A stretch of 64,000 nt of DNA from Ruminiclostridium hungatei (GTDB lineage Bacteria; Bacillota; Clostridia; Acetivibrionales; DSM-1351): positions 1 to 64,000 of the forward strand of contig NZ_MZGX01000026.1 of assembly GCF_002051585.1 (NCBI RefSeq), read 5' to 3'. This document shows, one piece after another, positions 7,487 through 15,602 of this stretch. The position numbers were made by a program, and so were the translations under genes. The notes beneath the pieces were generated by a model. That model was given only the letters and a program-made list of their open reading frames with translations, was not told where the DNA came from and searched no databases. Numbering within the stretch: the stretch's first letter is position 1; the number at the start of each line of letters is the position of its first letter.

Positions 7487-7967
7487 TCAAATCTTAATCT
7501 TTCTCCCGGCAACAGCAGTTCCCGGCCTTAACTTCCCCGTTAAAGGCTCTGCAGTACCTATGTGTTTTCCTTGACTATCATAAACTTCTAATTCTGCACC
7601 TTTTCCTTTATGTAAGGTATCTCTATGGTAGTAATTACCATCCTTTCCTTTGTAGATCGTAGCCCCTTTCTCTCTACTACTGGTTCGCGTAAAGCTTGTT
7701 TTGTCCTTTAATACTGTTTCATTGTCTTTTGGTACGCGATTTTCCTTTATGTAGTCTGCATTATGCACTAAAATGCCTGATTTTCCAACATGATATGTAT
7801 GAAAATCATCGACTTGGAAGTTGTATACCTTGGTTGGTTCATTAGTAATTTCAACTTTTATGTTTTCTACTAATAAGACGTTACCGCTTGAATCAAGCAC
7901 TTCATTGCCAACTACCAATTCTCCGGCATTAACGAAACCGACATCTTTAACATAAAACGGATGTTCA
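7487..7967 (-). pseudogene. Orphan HINT C-terminus plus colicin-E3-like toxin tip
   Basis: The frame runs from EHPFYVKDVGFV (about 7967) to a stop at 7487; TTG 7918 is the only listed start and is unlikely to be real. The first 70 residues copy the C-terminal half of the pretoxin HINT domain of the toxin at 8695-10344, ending in the HINT terminus ILVHNA. The tip follows: YYHRDTLHKGKGAELEVYD, then GKHIGTAEPLTG and RKIKI. This resembles the cytotoxic domain of colicin E3 (D-x-x-H, then ELE, then G-x-H-x-G...P-x-T-G), a 16S rRNA nuclease. The match is by eye and has a four-residue insertion. It sits directly after the terminator of the upstream operon with no promoter seen, so it is probably a silent cassette. 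Confidence 0.7.
7757..7967 (-). repeat. Copy 1 of a 211-bp HINT-coding repeat
   Basis: This segment aligns without gaps to 9007-9217. I count 27 mismatches (about 87% identity). It encodes the C-terminal half of the HINT domain up to the junction with the toxin tip. Homology stops abruptly after HPFYV on one side and at the VHNA junction on the other. Confidence 0.9.
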
Positions 7968-7980
7968 ATAGTAAGTTTAT

Positions 7981-8014
7981 AAAAAATAACCCTGCTAAAA
8001 ACAGGATTATTTTT
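7981..8014 (-). terminator. Rho-independent terminator of the toxin-immunity operon
   Basis: On the minus strand, AATAATCCTG and CAGGGTTATT form a stem around a TTTTTAG loop, followed by a T run, about 55 bases after the immunity gene's stop at 8068. It should end transcription of the full-length toxin operon before the orphan cassettes. Confidence 0.8.
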
Positions 8015-8067
8015 ATACGCTGTGTTTAATACTCAAAAAGTATATGATAAATATAATCATGTATTTA

Positions 8068-8682
8068 TTAGTCTGTTTCTTTCAATCTTTCTATCAGGTC
8101 TCTACCTTCTACACTTTTAGATACTTCTAGCATAAAATCTTCTATAAAATTATTAATTACTTCTTTAAATAGCTCAAATTGCACATAGAATATTCCTTTA
8201 GGATTTATAAAGTTTAATTCACTATATAAATCAGAATTATCCCATGCTATTTCTATTGTATTTTTAACTCTTCTAAAAAATACATCTGCTAAAAATGAAC
8301 CGCCATTATCAGAATACCATGAATGTCTAAAGTACCAATCTTGTCTTTTTTCAAACCATAAATTAAATTCATCATCGTCATCCGAGTCAAAATCTCCACT
8401 ACTCTTGTAAAACTCTATTGAATTCTTTCCTTCAATAGGTAATGGAAACTGTGTTTCATTAAAAATATTGTTTTTGTTCTTGTATAGCCACTCAACAATA
8501 TAAATTAAGTCCCATTCATATTCACGTTTTTTATCATTCATTGAAAAAGTACAAACTGATTTGCTGTCAACCCACATCTTAAAAACTCCCCATGTAGGCT
8601 CATTTCTTCCGCATTCACTAAATGGGCTTTCTTTCAATTCATATGCAACTGCAAAAACTTCTTTATCACCAAGATATTTCAT
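8068..8682 (-). CDS. Candidate immunity protein of the full-length toxin
   Basis: A 204-residue cytoplasmic protein, rich in aromatic and acidic residues (DWYFRHSWYSDNGGSFLADVFFRRV, DFDSDDDDEFNLWFEKR), without recognised domain or membrane segments. It begins 12 bases after the toxin's stop codon, with a GGGTGA site, and is followed by a terminator, so the two form a tight two-gene operon. That arrangement is the normal layout for a polymorphic toxin and its antidote. Its target would be the unrecognised C-terminal tip of 8695-10344. The role is inferred from context. Confidence 0.65.
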   Translation of the reverse strand: MKYLGDKEVFAVAYELKESPFSECGRNEPTWGVFKMWVDSKSVCTFSMNDKKREYEWDLIYIVEWLYKNKNNIFNETQFPLPIEGKNSIEFYKSSGDFDSDDDDEFNLWFEKRQDWYFRHSWYSDNGGSFLADVFFRRVKNTIEIAWDNSDLYSELNFINPKGIFYVQFELFKEVINNFIEDFMLEVSKSVEGRDLIERLKETD

Positions 8683-8694
8683 GTTTAATCACCC

Positions 8695-10344
8695 TTATTT
8701 ATTTGTTATAAACTTTTTATATTGTACCTTTGTAATTAATCCATCATCAAGCATCTTCCTTAATACATCTGCTGGAACTTCTTTGGCTGGATTTGTAACT
8801 TCATAAGGATGCCAACCATCTCCGTCTGGCTGGAACTTGATAAGTTTATCCTCATAAATATTATATTTCTGTTTATTCTTAGAAGAGGTATATGTATTGT
8901 CTAATAACCATTGTCCTGTTTTTTCATCTGGAATTGGATTTGGACTTCCCCATCCTTTCTTAGGATCATGTTTAGGACTTGGTTTGTAAACAGGTTTATT
9001 ATAGTTTGCATTATGAACCAATACACCATTATCGCCAACATGATATGTATGAAAATCATCGACTTCGAAGTTGTATACCTTGGTAGGTTCATCAGTAATT
9101 TCAACTTTACTGTCATCTACTACTAAGACATTACCACTTGAATCAAGCACCTCATTGCCAACTACCAATTCACCTGCTTTGACGAAACCAACATCTTTAA
9201 CATAAAACGGATGTTCAGAGGTTGTTTTGATTAACTCACCGTTGATTGTCAAATGCACAAGTTCTGTTGTTTCTCGTATGTAGGTTTCAATTACTGTTTT
9301 TTCGGCAACTTCAAAAGTATCAATATTTGTCGAAGTAACTCTGTCGCCTGCCTTGATATTCTCAATTGCGACTAAGCCGGCTGCGGTTAAAATCATCGTG
9401 CCCGCAACAAAGCACTTCAGTGCAGAAGCTGCTCCGGCGGTGAAAATAGCAATGGCATTAACGGTAATTTGGAATCCATTATAAAGCGCATTGGAATGCA
9501 ACTGCCTGTTAAATTTAACCAGTGGATTAGACAGATCGAACAAACCTATTCCCATAGACAGTATATCCAAGCCATCCATGCCGAGGGAAATCGCCATTGT
9601 CACTTTTGATGTGACCGTTATCGCTTTCCCTAATGTGCTGAGACATTGTATGCTTTTCCCGGCAACAGCACCTAAAGCACCTATCCCCGCAAACGCTGCT
9701 CCGGCTATCGCTCCCGTAACTGCTCCGCCTAAAGCACCGTCAGCAAAACCGTCTAAGAACGAACCTCCACTCTTTGCGGAGGTAATCCCGCCCATGACTC
9801 CACCAATCAACCCTCCGGCCAAAGCACCCCAGAATGCACCAGCCAGTATAACCCCTAAAATGCCGCCTGTCAACACTGTCGCAATTCCCAACGCTGCGAT
9901 AATGACAACAGCAATAAGAATTTTACCGATTGCTTTCCAATTATCCTTACACCACTCGCCAACCGATGCACAACCATCGCAAAACTTCTCCCAGCCGCTT
10001 TTTTCGCATTCCGGCTTTAAATAATTGTATTTGTCGTAAAAATCATCTTTACGCTTTTTAATAATATCAGCTGCATCGCTATCAATGCGAACAGCGTCTG
10101 ATATGAACTCTTCGCTGCTATTGTTAAAGGTGTCAAGGGAAGTGATTTTCTGTTCCTGCGTTTGCGAAGACGTTTGTATGGAACTGATTATATCATCCAA
10201 ATTACATACGCTTTTATTGATTGTTAAGGATTTTGTCTTAAGCGCGGATAATTCAGATTTGTAATCCGTTACAGATTTTTTAACGTCTTTGATTAACCCG
10301 GGCATCTGGTTGATTTTATTGGCATATAACGCTATGGTCGCCAC
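8695..10344 (-). CDS. Full-length polymorphic toxin with pretoxin HINT domain
   Basis: A 549-residue toxin in four parts. Residues 1-115 are helical and resemble the WXG/LXG-type N-termini of type VII-exported toxins of Clostridia. Residues 138-240 are glycine/alanine-rich and hydrophobic (AVVIIAALGIATVLTGGILGVI..., several possible membrane helices). Residues about 312-450 form a pretoxin HINT autoprotease, with nucleophile Cys in ALKCFVAGTMI, His in TSEHPFYV and the terminal VHNA. Residues 451-549 are the tip (GWGSPNPIPDEKTGQWLLDN, YNIYEDKLIKFQPDGDGWHPYEV), whose family I do not recognise. The HINT domain is expected to release the tip by self-cleavage. GTG start with a GAGGTGAGA site. It shares repeats with two orphan tips downstream, making it the likely expressed recipient of those cassettes. 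No T7SS machinery gene is in the window. Confidence 0.85.
   Translation of the reverse strand: MATIALYANKINQMPGLIKDVKKSVTDYKSELSALKTKSLTINKSVCNLDDIISSIQTSSQTQEQKITSLDTFNNSSEEFISDAVRIDSDAADIIKKRKDDFYDKYNYLKPECEKSGWEKFCDGCASVGEWCKDNWKAIGKILIAVVIIAALGIATVLTGGILGVILAGAFWGALAGGLIGGVMGGITSAKSGGSFLDGFADGALGGAVTGAIAGAAFAGIGALGAVAGKSIQCLSTLGKAITVTSKVTMAISLGMDGLDILSMGIGLFDLSNPLVKFNRQLHSNALYNGFQITVNAIAIFTAGAASALKCFVAGTMILTAAGLVAIENIKAGDRVTSTNIDTFEVAEKTVIETYIRETTELVHLTINGELIKTTSEHPFYVKDVGFVKAGELVVGNEVLDSSGNVLVVDDSKVEITDEPTKVYNFEVDDFHTYHVGDNGVLVHNANYNKPVYKPSPKHDPKKGWGSPNPIPDEKTGQWLLDNTYTSSKNKQKYNIYEDKLIKFQPDGDGWHPYEVTNPAKEVPADVLRKMLDDGLITKVQYKKFITNK
9007..9217 (-). repeat. Copy 2 of the 211-bp HINT-coding repeat, inside the full-length toxin
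   Basis: This pairs with 7757-7967 at equal length and in the same orientation. Recombination between the copies would delete about 1.25 kb and place the E3-like tip on the full-length toxin. Confidence 0.9.
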
Positions 10345-10471
10345 ACTCTCACCTCGTTCAAAGTCAGCTTAAAAGCAATATTCTTTTTGTGTTGCCGGTT
10401 AAAACCAATTCTACTTTATCAAACTTATTTATCAACTTGCAATCCAATTTATCTTTAAAGCTATTATATTG

Positions 10472-10678
10472 CTAATCAATCCACTTTTTTGTCGGAATTT
10501 CTGGTCTTTCTAAATTACTTGACAATTTAGCGGAAGTCTTCCATTCTCCTGGTTCAATTTCTCTTAATGTTGATAATAGTTCCCAGTTATCAACATTGCA
10601 GAAAGTATTCTTTTGGCAATGGCACATAACATAAACAAGCTTCACAACAAAATCCAGGCAGATAGAATTAAAACGCAC
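10472..10678 (-). CDS. Uncertain small ORF, possibly a remnant
   Basis: An open frame of up to 68 codons whose only early start is GTG 10678, with no clear ribosome site. The C-terminal 50 residues (CHCQKNTFCNVDNWELLSTLREIEPGEWKTSA and following) look protein-like, while the upstream part shifts frame relative to a hydrophobic stretch (FMLFLLMDIGAF). I suspect the end of a decayed gene belonging to the toxin locus. No function can be assigned. Confidence 0.3.
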   Translation of the reverse strand: MRFNSICLDFVVKLVYVMCHCQKNTFCNVDNWELLSTLREIEPGEWKTSAKLSSNLERPEIPTKKWID

Positions 10679-10835
10679 CTATATCCATTAAAAGAAACAG
10701 CATAAATCCCAAAATCCAAAAAAGAAAGTGATTAAAAATGCAGTGGTATTAAATGGCTTATTAAAGTGCGCCTTTTTCATAAAATCAATGATTTTACCCA
10801 CAGAAAAAGCTTTAAATAACCTATTTACCCAGTAC

Positions 10836-10887
10836 AAAAAGGAGCTGGCACAGTTATTTTTCAATAACTATTGTGACAGCTCCTTTT
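10836..10887. terminator. Bidirectional terminator between the opp operon and the toxin locus
   Basis: Long arms AAAAAGGAGCTG and CAGCTCCTTTT continue inward (CACAGTTATT against AATAACTATTGTG) as a hairpin of more than 20 paired bases, flanked by A and T runs. It serves the opp operon on the minus strand and could stop plus-strand transcripts too. Confidence 0.85.
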
Positions 10888-10965
10888 CCATGTTCAGCTC
10901 TCCCCCTGCTTACGTGCCAGGAATTTAACCGCAGGCAATATGTGGCTTTCAGGTGTTACAGACCG

Positions 10966-11139
10966 CTAGTCAACCCAGAACCTCATCAAGAGCCACGCCG
11001 CAAGAGAAAATGCAGCAAGGCTGGCAATTATAAACGGCCCCAGCACCTGAACGAAAGCAATCAGCATAGCCGGTACATCTCTGTATGTAAAGGCTCCTTC
11101 CCCACATTCCTTTTTACTCTTTTGAACAGATGTTTTCAT
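10966..11139 (-). CDS. 57-residue single-span membrane peptide at the end of the opp operon
   Basis: A small frame from ATG 11139 to TAG 10966. A charged N-terminus (MKTSVQKSKKECGEGAFTYR) is followed by one long hydrophobic segment (MLIAFVQVLGPFIIASLAAFSLAAWLLMRFWV). It lies 87 bases after oppF and just before the terminator at 10836-10887. The preceding GAGTGA is only a fair ribosome site. The clear charge-then-helix design and its place inside the transcript suggest a real gene, perhaps an accessory of the importer. Family unknown. Confidence 0.5.
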   Translation of the reverse strand: MKTSVQKSKKECGEGAFTYRDVPAMLIAFVQVLGPFIIASLAAFSLAAWLLMRFWVD

Positions 11140-11226
11140 GCTTCACTCTTTCCCGCCCGCTCCATCTGCGGCAGTCCGGGCTTTAAGGAGCTGGCGGCAG
11201 CAGATTCTTTCCGGCGCACTTGTTTT

Positions 11227-12195
11227 CTACCCGGCAAAATGGCAGGCTACCTGATGGCCGTTTTCCAGCGTTCTCAGACCGGGCACCCTTCTGGAACATA
11301 TATGGCCGGCATAGGGGCATCTGGTGTGAAAACGGCAGCCTGACGGAGGATTTGCCGGGTTTGGAATATCGCCCTTCAGCACTATCCTCTTCTTCCTGTT
11401 TTCCGGGTCAACAAGGGGAACCGCTGAAAGCAGGGCTTGAGTGTAAGGGTGCAGAGGTTTTTCATACAGCTCTCCCTTACGGGCCATCTCCACTATCACT
11501 CCCAGATACATTACTGCCACCTTGTGAGAAATGTGGCGGACTACACTCAGGTCATGGGATATGAACAGGTATGAAAAACCGTACTTTTCTTGAAGCTCAC
11601 ATAAAAGGTTTATAATCTGAGCTTGAATTGATACGTCCAGGGCCGAGACAGGCTCGTCGCAGACTATAAATTCAGGATTCAGGGCAAGAGCTCTTGCTAT
11701 TCCTATTCTCTGCCTCTGTCCTCCCGAAAATTCATGAGGATATCTGTCTGTCAAATTTGCAGTCAAACCGCACTGTTCCATTATTTCAACTACACGTTCC
11801 TTCAGCTCTCTTTTTCTACAGAAGCCATGTTCCACCAAAGCTTCGCCGATAAGGCTGCCCACAGTCAGTCTGGGATTCAGGGAATTGTACGGGTCCTGAA
11901 AGACCATCTGCATTTTGGGACGCAGACTGCGAAGCTGTCTCCTTTTGAGTTTAAAAATATCCACATTCTTGAAGAACACTTCACCGTCCGTACTTTCATT
12001 CAACCTGAGAATAGTTCTGCCTACGGTACTTTTACCGCAGCCCGATTCCCCCACCAGCCCAAGAGTCTCTCCCCTGCTAATGGAAAAGGAGACCTCCTCC
12101 ACAGCCTTTATATGGCCCCTGGTCCTCTGGAAAATACCATCCTTGATTGGAAAATACTTTTTCAGCTTTTTAACCTCAAGCAACACCTCACTCAT
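11227..12195 (-). CDS. oppF: Oligopeptide ABC importer ATPase OppF
   Basis: A 322-residue cytoplasmic ATPase that drives peptide import with OppD. The Walker A (GESGCGKST), Q-loop ([12 protein letters not shown]), signature (FSGGQRQR), Walker B ([12 protein letters not shown]) and H-loop (ISHDLSVV) are all intact. The C-terminal oligopeptide-transporter extension contains the cysteine cluster [15 protein letters not shown], typical of this ATPase subfamily (in some members an iron-sulfur site). The ATG at 12195 is preferred to upstream starts because GGAGG precedes it; it overlaps the oppD stop by eight bases. Last large gene of oppABCDF. Confidence 0.93.
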   Translation of the reverse strand: MSEVLLEVKKLKKYFPIKDGIFQRTRGHIKAVEEVSFSISRGETLGLVGESGCGKSTVGRTILRLNESTDGEVFFKNVDIFKLKRRQLRSLRPKMQMVFQDPYNSLNPRLTVGSLIGEALVEHGFCRKRELKERVVEIMEQCGLTANLTDRYPHEFSGGQRQRIGIARALALNPEFIVCDEPVSALDVSIQAQIINLLCELQEKYGFSYLFISHDLSVVRHISHKVAVMYLGVIVEMARKGELYEKPLHPYTQALLSAVPLVDPENRKKRIVLKGDIPNPANPPSGCRFHTRCPYAGHICSRRVPGLRTLENGHQVACHFAG

Positions 12196-13168
12196 TTTTG
12201 TGCCTCCCCGCTTTAATGCATGCTGCAAAATGGCTTCCCTCAATCAGGCTTTCTCCCGGAAAGCCTTTTTTGCAATTACTGCTGCGTATCTCGCACCTGT
12301 CATAAAAATGGCAGGCATCCGGAAGTTCGATCAGGCCGGGTACCTGCCCCGGAATAGTATATAATCTTTCATTTTCCATATCCAATTGGGGTTTTGATTT
12401 CAGCAAGCCACAGGTATAGGGATGTGACGGGTTCATAAAGACATCCTTGACACTTCCTCTTTCAACTACCTTTCCGGCATACATTACAATCACATAATCC
12501 GCCATTTCAGCAATAACCCCAAGGTCATGGGTTATTAAGATTATTGACATATGATACTGCTTTTTAATTTCCCCCAGCAGTTCAAGTATCTGTGCCTGAA
12601 TGGTCACATCCAGTGCGGTGGTAGGCTCGTCTGCAATTAACAACTCAGGTTCGCAGGCCAGTGCCATAGCTATCATGATTCTCTGCCGCATCCCTCCCGA
12701 CAATTCATGTGGATATGAATCGAATACCCCTTGAGCTCTTGGAATTCCAACGGTTGTAATCAGTTCCACAGTCCTCTCCCTTGCCTGCCTTTTTGACATG
12801 TTCCGGTGGAGCAAAAGTACCTCGGCAATCTGATTCCCTACTGTGAACACTGGGTTCAGCGAAGTCATGGGCTCCTGGAAAATCATCGAAATCCTGTCCC
12901 CGTTGATTCTCCGAATTTGCTTATCGGTCAGTCCAGCCAAATCCCGGCCCTTGAAAAGCACCTGTCCTGCGGCTATTTTCCCGGGATTCTGTATGAGCCT
13001 CATTATGGACATGGCCATAACACTTTTTCCGCAGCCCGATTCCCCCACAATTCCCACGGTCTGTCCCCTTTCAACCATAAAGGACACGTCATTTACCGCC
13101 TTAACCACTCCTGTATCCGTATAAAAATATGTACAAAGATTTCTGACCTGTAAAAGCTCTTCCTTCAC
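12188..13168 (-). CDS. oppD: Oligopeptide ABC importer ATPase OppD
   Basis: A 326-residue ATPase partner of OppF. It has Walker [11 protein letters not shown]-loop [12 protein letters not shown], signature LSGGMRQR, Walker [13 protein letters not shown] and H-loop ITHDLGVI. The C-terminal cysteine-containing peptide-transporter motif ([16 protein letters not shown]) is present. The start is GTG behind AGGAGG. It is 13 bases downstream of oppC and overlaps oppF, so the genes are co-translated. Nickel or dipeptide transporters share this architecture, so peptide specificity is a family-level inference. Confidence 0.93.
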   Translation of the reverse strand: MKEELLQVRNLCTYFYTDTGVVKAVNDVSFMVERGQTVGIVGESGCGKSVMAMSIMRLIQNPGKIAAGQVLFKGRDLAGLTDKQIRRINGDRISMIFQEPMTSLNPVFTVGNQIAEVLLLHRNMSKRQARERTVELITTVGIPRAQGVFDSYPHELSGGMRQRIMIAMALACEPELLIADEPTTALDVTIQAQILELLGEIKKQYHMSIILITHDLGVIAEMADYVIVMYAGKVVERGSVKDVFMNPSHPYTCGLLKSKPQLDMENERLYTIPGQVPGLIELPDACHFYDRCEIRSSNCKKGFPGESLIEGSHFAACIKAGRHKNE

Positions 13169-13181
13169 GCTAGAGCACCTC

Positions 13182-14606
13182 CTACCTTTTCATTTTAGGG
13201 TCGAAGGCGTCTCTCAGTCCGTCACCCACAAAATTCACAGCCAGTACGGTTATAAATATGCTTATCCCAGGCGGAATCCATATCCAGGACCTGAGCATGA
13301 AATCATTTGTATCCCTCACCGCCTGAACCATATTTCCCCAGGACGGAAAAGGCATGGCAACCCCCAGCCCAAGGAAGGAAAGCGCCGATTCACTGAGAAT
13401 GGCATCCCCTACGGCAAGTGTGGCCGCAACAATTATTGTGGGTATAACATTGGGAATAAGGTGTCTCATGATTTTATGCCTATCCTTTATCCCCAGTGCT
13501 TCCGCAGCCAGCATATATTCCTGCTCCCGCAGGGATAATATCTGACCTCGCACCAGCCTTGCCATCATGGGCCAGCCAAGTACCCCTATGATAAGCATTA
13601 CAAAATAAATTCTCCTCTGGGGTGAAACATCAAGATCAGACATGACAGCTCCAAGTATAATCACAACAGGCAGAAAGGGCAGGCTTAAAAAGATGTCCAC
13701 CACACGCATGAGCATATTGTCCAGCCGTCCTCCGTAATAACCGGCTACACCTCCTATGGCAGCTCCAATGAGTATTTCCAGTACAACCACCACAAACCCC
13801 ACTGTAAGGGATATCCGTCCCCCGTACATCAGTCTGGTCAGGATATCTCTTCCGCTGCCGTCAGTTCCTAAAAGGTGCTCCATACCCGGACCTTCCTTTG
13901 CTGTGAGGATATTTGTCTTAAGCAGCGAATAGTTTGAAAAAACCGGGCCGAAAAAACATAATATAATCAGCAATATTATGATGGCTGCTCCTATGATTGC
14001 CAGCCTGTTCCGGACAAACTGCCTCATTGCCATACTCCAGGGAGTCTTTATATTGCTGTCGGAATATTTCTCATAAGCGGCAATTATTCTTGCACCTGCT
14101 ATCAAGGCCATGGAAAGCAGGCACAGTACTACCAGCAATCTGGCCCCGATTCCCGTAGCTGCAATAATCTCACTTGGTTTGTATGCAATTTCTCCATTAC
14201 CGGTCTTCGTGGAAAGCAGTATCTTTCCGAAAAAGTCGGCAACAGAAGTCTCGGTGTTTGTTAGTTGAAGTCCATATGACACTAAAGCCGCCGCTATTGT
14301 CAGAATAGCCGCATCAAGTGACTTTTTGCAGTCTTTTAACGTACTGCAGATCATCAGGCCCAGAGCTATTAAAAGAAATATCAGTGTCAGCAGCAGATAT
14401 GTGCTGGTACTGCGGAATACATGTATTTGAGCTGTCCGTGCCAAGTTTTCAAGTTCTATCCTGCGGTTCAGATTTGTAATCAGATCAATTCCCGTCAGGG
14501 CCGCATAGTCCTTGAATCTCAGAAACGGCATCGAATAACAGCTAACCGAAAACATCAGCAAAAGCAGCGCAAGTACTTTATAAAACCTGGTCATAGGGCA
14601 CCTCAT
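13182..14606 (-). CDS. oppC: Oligopeptide ABC importer permease OppC with long N-terminal extension
   Basis: A 474-residue permease, about 170 residues longer than a usual OppC. The canonical part starts near residue 190 (SMAMRQFVRNRLAIIGAAIIILL) and includes the GTDGSGRDILTRLMYGGR region and the EAA-type loop EALGIKDRHKIMRHLIPNVIP that docks OppD/F. The extension adds a signal-like first helix (ALLLLMFSVSCYSM) and about three more hydrophobic segments (near residues 70-86, 97-112, 153-175) separated by a hydrophilic loop of about 50 residues. It overlaps oppB by four bases (ATGA). The extra membrane domain is unusual; its role is unknown. Confidence 0.9.
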   Translation of the reverse strand: MRCPMTRFYKVLALLLLMFSVSCYSMPFLRFKDYAALTGIDLITNLNRRIELENLARTAQIHVFRSTSTYLLLTLIFLLIALGLMICSTLKDCKKSLDAAILTIAAALVSYGLQLTNTETSVADFFGKILLSTKTGNGEIAYKPSEIIAATGIGARLLVVLCLLSMALIAGARIIAAYEKYSDSNIKTPWSMAMRQFVRNRLAIIGAAIIILLIILCFFGPVFSNYSLLKTNILTAKEGPGMEHLLGTDGSGRDILTRLMYGGRISLTVGFVVVVLEILIGAAIGGVAGYYGGRLDNMLMRVVDIFLSLPFLPVVIILGAVMSDLDVSPQRRIYFVMLIIGVLGWPMMARLVRGQILSLREQEYMLAAEALGIKDRHKIMRHLIPNVIPTIIVAATLAVGDAILSESALSFLGLGVAMPFPSWGNMVQAVRDTNDFMLRSWIWIPPGISIFITVLAVNFVGDGLRDAFDPKMKR

Positions 14607-15568
14607 TTCAGCTTGACTCTTGGATCTACAATGGCATACAGAATATCAGAAAGCAGGTTTCCGGCCAATGTCAGCACAGCCACAAACATTGAAAAGCCCA
14701 TGAGCAGCGGATAATCCCGTTTAGAAACCGCATCCAGAGCAATCTTTCCAATTCCCGGAATACCGAATATGCTTTCGGTTATTATTGCCCCTGCAAACAA
14801 TGCGGGCAGTGACAGGCCTATCAATGTAACTATTGGAATCAGCGCATTACGCAGGGCATGCTTGTATATGACCACTTTTTCACTGAGCCCCTTGGCCCTT
14901 GCAGTTCTTATGTAGTCCTGGCGGATGATTTCCAGCACAGCAGTCCTGGTGTACCTCATCATGGACCCTATGCTTATGAATGCCAGCACAAAGGCAGGAA
15001 GAATTACATGCTTCAATCTGTCAAATAGAAATTGAAATCCCGTATAATTTGAACCCGGGGTGTCCAAGCCCGCAAGGGGCAGAATTTTTAAATCCACTGC
15101 AAAAAACTTTATCAGAATCAGTCCCAAAAAAAATGAAGGCAGTGAGATGCCCACCAGGGCAATAATAGTAAAAAAATAGTCAAGTTTTGAATATTGCCTG
15201 GTGGCGCAGATAATCCCGATTGGAATTGCAATCAATAGTTCAAGTAAAAACGCAATTGCTGCAATGGTAAACGAATTCCACACAAAGGTGTCTATGACTT
15301 TTGACACAGGAGCCTGGTGGGTGAAAGAATCCCCGAAATCAAATTTTACAGCTCCCTTGATCCACTTAAGGTACTTTATATGTATGGGTTCGTTTACTCC
15401 GTACAATTCTTTCAGGTGGTTTACCTGTTCAAATGTCATATGTGAACCCTGGGCCCTTGCATCTATAAAATTTCCGGGTATCAAGGTTATTATGAAAAAT
15501 ATGATGAGGGAAACACCTATAATTATCGGAATCATCTGTAGGATTCTTCTCACAATGTAATTCCACAT
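14603..15568 (-). CDS. oppB: Oligopeptide ABC importer permease OppB
   Basis: A 321-residue inner-membrane permease with the standard six-helix OppB/DppB layout: N-terminal YIVRRILQMIPIIIGVSLIIF, periplasmic loop with HLKELYGVNEPI, then the EAA loop RTARAKGLSEKVVIYKHALRNALIP. The ATG at 15568 is chosen because GGAGG lies five bases upstream; a GTG at 15589 is in frame but less likely. It forms the translocation pore with OppC and lies 34 bases after oppA. Confidence 0.93.
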   Translation of the reverse strand: MWNYIVRRILQMIPIIIGVSLIIFFIITLIPGNFIDARAQGSHMTFEQVNHLKELYGVNEPIHIKYLKWIKGAVKFDFGDSFTHQAPVSKVIDTFVWNSFTIAAIAFLLELLIAIPIGIICATRQYSKLDYFFTIIALVGISLPSFFLGLILIKFFAVDLKILPLAGLDTPGSNYTGFQFLFDRLKHVILPAFVLAFISIGSMMRYTRTAVLEIIRQDYIRTARAKGLSEKVVIYKHALRNALIPIVTLIGLSLPALFAGAIITESIFGIPGIGKIALDAVSKRDYPLLMGFSMFVAVLTLAGNLLSDILYAIVDPRVKLK

Positions 15569-15602
15569 CTCAGCCTCCATGCAGCTCACTTTCCTGCCTC
15601 AT

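Noticed and set aside
9491-10024. 177-codon Pro/Ala-rich frame opposite the full-length toxin
   Set aside because: It is antisense to the glycine/alanine-rich hydrophobic region of the toxin; its composition is explained by the complementary codons and it has no ribosome site.
8695-10344. Possible intein in the full-length toxin
   Set aside because: The CFVAGT...VHN domain is a pretoxin HINT followed by a toxin tip rather than an intein interrupting a host protein; no conserved extein continues after it.
10873-11564. Two long plus-strand frames over the opp terminator and oppF
   Set aside because: They are shadows of oppF and of its 3' region, with no family similarity or ribosome site.
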